DNA of 64,000 nucleotides, taken from contig NC_133166.1 of NCBI RefSeq assembly GCF_040802235.1, positions 113,102,991-113,166,990 of the forward strand. The letters are read 5' to 3'. This DNA is from Manis javanica. Lineage: Eukaryota; Chordata; Mammalia; Pholidota; Manidae. This document shows positions 61,445 to 64,000 of the stretch, one piece after another. Position 1 is the first letter of the stretch, and each line of letters starts with the position of its first letter. The notes under the pieces were generated by a model, which worked only from the letters and a program-made list of their open reading frames with translations, made no database searches and was not told the DNA's origin. The translations under genes were made by a program, and so were the position numbers.

Positions 61445-64000
61445 TCAGCCCTCAGCACCCTGAGTGGGCGGCCCCTCCCCGGCACCAGACCTCCTGTGTC
61501 TGCGCATGTGCCTGTACTTGTCCACGTAGGCCTTCACCAGGTTGTTCACCTTCACAGGGTTGATCTCCCCGCTCTTGCTGTGGCAGATCTGGAGGGGATA
61601 GCGACAGTCACCCAGATGTCCCTCTCAGTGACCAAGCCCTGGGGGCCCGCATCAAGAGGGACAGGGCCCTAACAGGGCTGCCAATGGTCCCACTGAAGAC
61701 AGCACCCTGAAGAGGACCTGAGCCCAGGGGCCTGAGGCTGTCCCAGCAACCAGTCTTGCTCCCTCACTGTAAGCAGGGTGTGTGAGGAGCTTCTCTGTTG
61801 CTTACTAAGCCCCTCAGTGTCTAGGAGGTGCACTACAGGGGGACAGGACTGGCCTGAGGCTGCAGCCAGGACGTGACATCACTGCCCCTGACCTGGTCTG
61901 AGCTCGCAGACCCCCTAAAAGTCCTTGCCAACGAGAGCCAGCATGGGCCGCCCGTGAGACCCACAGCTGGGTTGGGGCGCACTCACCTTTTGCACGGCCT
62001 TGCGAAGGATGTCTTTGTACTCGGCCTTGGTCACCTCCCTCTTCTGGTAGAAGGGCTTGATGGCCAGCTTCACCTCCTCCACTGCCCGCTCCTGCATGTG
62101 CAGCTTCTTCATGTACTAGGACCCAAGGCACGTGCGTGAGCCTGCTGCTGGGGGGCTGCACAGCCGGGCAGAGCTGGGAGGGCCCCTGGGCAGCACGGCT
62201 CACTCTGCAGCTCACCTCCTCGTTCTTGGCCTTCTCCACAGCTGGCCTGGGAACAGCCACCTGTTCCTCTGAGTTACTGGCAGTGTGGCCAGCTGGCTCT
62301 GAGGCTGTGGTCAGCATGGTGAGCACTGGGGCTGGGCTCTGCACCGACCCACAGGCCGCCCGGGGAAGGCTCCCCTGTAAGATGAACTGGACCATGGGCT
62401 GGCTGACAGGAGCGTAGGGTGGGAGGCTTGAGGGCAGAACCGAGGTGGGAGGCAAGCTAGGGCTATAAACCTGGGAAAGAACACAGCCACTGAGTGCCAG
62501 CCCAAAGCACAAGGGCCCTGGCAAAGTGGTGTGGCACCATGGCCCCAGCCCAGCCCATGTGGCCTGGGCTCAAGGCCACATCCCTCCAGTCTAGGCACCC
62601 ACCTGAGAGGGGTCAGCATCTGGGAAGCCAGGTTCTGGATGTACAAAACTGGGCGGTGGGGTCTCGGAGAAGGCAGCATGCTGGAATGCCAGTGTGGAGC
62701 CCATACCCTCTGTTTCCCAGATCACTTCCCGGGGGCTCTGCAGCCTGTGAAGTGGCGTGCCTGAGGGCCAACACAGGGGAAGTGGGTGCTGTGGCCACCC
62801 CAAGCCAGAAGACTGCTTTCTGGCTAGAAAATTCCAGAAGAGCATCCCAGCAGCAAGGCTCACAGACCAGGGGTCACCTCCCTGTGCCACAGCCTGACCA
62901 CTGGTATGCTGCCCAGGGAGACCCTTGCCGCCCTGGCAGCCCCAGGAGTGCCCACAGGGGTGCTGCACTCACGTAGACCTCTGTCCCCCGAAGGCGCACT
63001 GTGCTCCGCATCCTGGAGGTTCCAGGTGACTCTCTTCACCAATGCTTTAGCCCGCAGCAGGGGTGGTGGGGAGGGGTCACCTTCCCTCTCCGGGGGCACC
63101 CCATCTATAGCCTGGGCTCCCAGGACGCCAGGCCTCATGGCCTGCTGGAGTGAGGGCTCCTCACAGGGGCCCTCTGCCTGGGGTGGGGGCTGCGTAGCGT
63201 TTTCCTGGTGGCTCAGTGGTGCCTCCTGCCTGATGGTGGCCTCAGCCAGGCCAGGATCCTGCTGCTGGCCCGCAGTGGGCAGAATGGGGGTGGGTAGGCA
63301 GTCTCGCTCGGGTGAGGAGTCCGTGCTCTCTGGGGAGGGTGGGGAGCTCATGTCCTCAAGCTGCATGAAGACGGCGTCACCCAGGAAGTCCTCAAAGATG
63401 TGCCCTGCCTCACTGTAGTCACCATCCTCGCCAGCATCCAGGTCCCCAGGCAGACATGTGGCTGGCACCTCTAGAACCGCCTGCTCAGCCATGGCCCCGG
63501 CTGGCGAGGCACTGGCCCCTGCTGAGGCTGATGGCTCCAGGTCTCGCCTCAGCTCCTCTGGAGGTGGGGGTGCCACACTCCTCTCTGGAGACTGGGACTG
63601 GGGCTGTGGCTGCTTCTCCCGGGAGCGGGGCCGCTGGTGTTCCCGGGGCCTATGCTCCATGCTCGGTGACCGGGACCTGTGCTTCCTTGACTCATGGGAG
63701 CCCCGCCGGTCTCGAGGCCGCTCAGGGCTCCTCCCCCTTGGGTGCCAGTGCCTGCGTGCCCGCTCCAGGCTGCTGGGGGGTGAGCACTCCCGATCCCAAG
63801 GCCTGGATCCCGACCACCTTTGCTTCCGCCTCCTGCTCCCACGGGTCTCATGGGAGGAGCTGCCGGAGCTGCATGAGCGGGACCGGGACCCCCGCCAGCC
63901 TCGGCCCCGAGAGCCCCTCTCCCTCCTCCTGTCCCCATCCTTGGCCTTCTTCCGCCTGGCCCGCTCGTGGCCACTGGAGTGGTCGCTAGAGGACCTCCGG
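61445..64000 (-). CDS. PHRF1: PHRF1, PHD and RING finger domain protein 1, C-terminal exons (5' part off the right edge)
   Basis: PHRF1 is a nuclear ubiquitin ligase whose C-terminus binds the phosphorylated CTD of RNA polymerase II; the N-terminal RING and PHD lie outside the window. Coding exons on the minus strand: from beyond 64000 to 62973, then 62760-62603, 62470-62216, 62115-61987 and 61588-61445, all with GT-AG borders and joining phases. The large first exon encodes an Arg/Ser-rich region ([20 protein letters not shown], then [18 protein letters not shown]), followed by a proline/glutamate-rich region. The last two exons encode a helical SRI-like module ([20 protein letters not shown], then [20 protein letters not shown]) ending in RMRRH-type basic residues and PPTQGAEG before TGA. 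The window edge falls inside an open codon of the large exon. It is convergent with IRF7. Confidence 0.93.

Overview
The window is nuclear DNA of a placental mammal. It carries six recognisable multi-exon protein genes with canonical GT-AG introns, CpG-island promoters, AATAAA-type poly(A) signals and abundant LINE-1 debris. The gene set and order (TMEM80, DEAF1, DRD4, SCT, CDHR5, IRF7, PHRF1) match the cluster I know from human chromosome 11p15.5, read here in the opposite direction. No Alu, B1/B2, tRNA-Glu, Can-SINE, Bov-tA or horse ERE element was recognised. Two copies of an L1 3' UTR type, reminiscent of pangolin and carnivore L1s, suggest a laurasiatherian, possibly a pangolin. The species call is inference of low confidence.

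Layout. 1-1170: L1 3' ends beyond the visible exons of TMEM80. 1754-5566 (-): first three coding exons of TMEM80; the rest lies off the left edge. 4.6-6.5 kb: a CpG island acting as a head-to-head promoter for TMEM80 and DEAF1, packed with TTCGG motifs of the kind DEAF1 itself binds. 6258-30577 (+): complete 12-exon DEAF1, 565 codons, with SAND and MYND domains. 34252-36954 (-): complete 4-exon DRD4, 354 codons, with no exon-3 48-bp repeat array and a 22-residue C-terminal extension. 38.7-47.8 kb: a gene-free desert of broken L1 copies in both orientations. 48552-49326 (+): complete 4-exon secretin gene, 129 codons, with a TATA box. 50601-56779 (+): CDHR5 (mu-protocadherin), 15 coding exons, 764 codons. 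58295-60735 (+): IRF7, 513 codons. 61445-64000 (-): the 3' part of PHRF1, entering from the right edge and convergent with IRF7.

The genes are unrelated in pathway: a transcription factor (DEAF1), a catecholamine receptor (DRD4), a gut hormone (SCT), an enterocyte brush-border adhesion protein (CDHR5), the main interferon regulator (IRF7) and an RNA polymerase II CTD-associated ubiquitin ligase (PHRF1). They form a compact GC-rich cluster with short intergenic gaps, apart from the L1-filled gap between DRD4 and SCT. Exon coordinates were derived by hand from splice signals, reading-frame phase and remembered human proteins. Phases close exactly for DEAF1, DRD4, SCT, CDHR5 and IRF7.

The main items for a second look are the TTCGG cluster in the DEAF1 promoter, a 53-bp perfectly alternating purine-pyrimidine tract just upstream of IRF7, the DRD4 C-terminal extension running into its own poly(A) signal, the missing DRD4 repeat array, the single-unit CDHR5 mucin stalk, a perfect 16-bp inverted repeat with NRF1-like arms, and two intronic segmental micro-duplications in DEAF1. 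I found no convincing evidence of a wholly new biological system.
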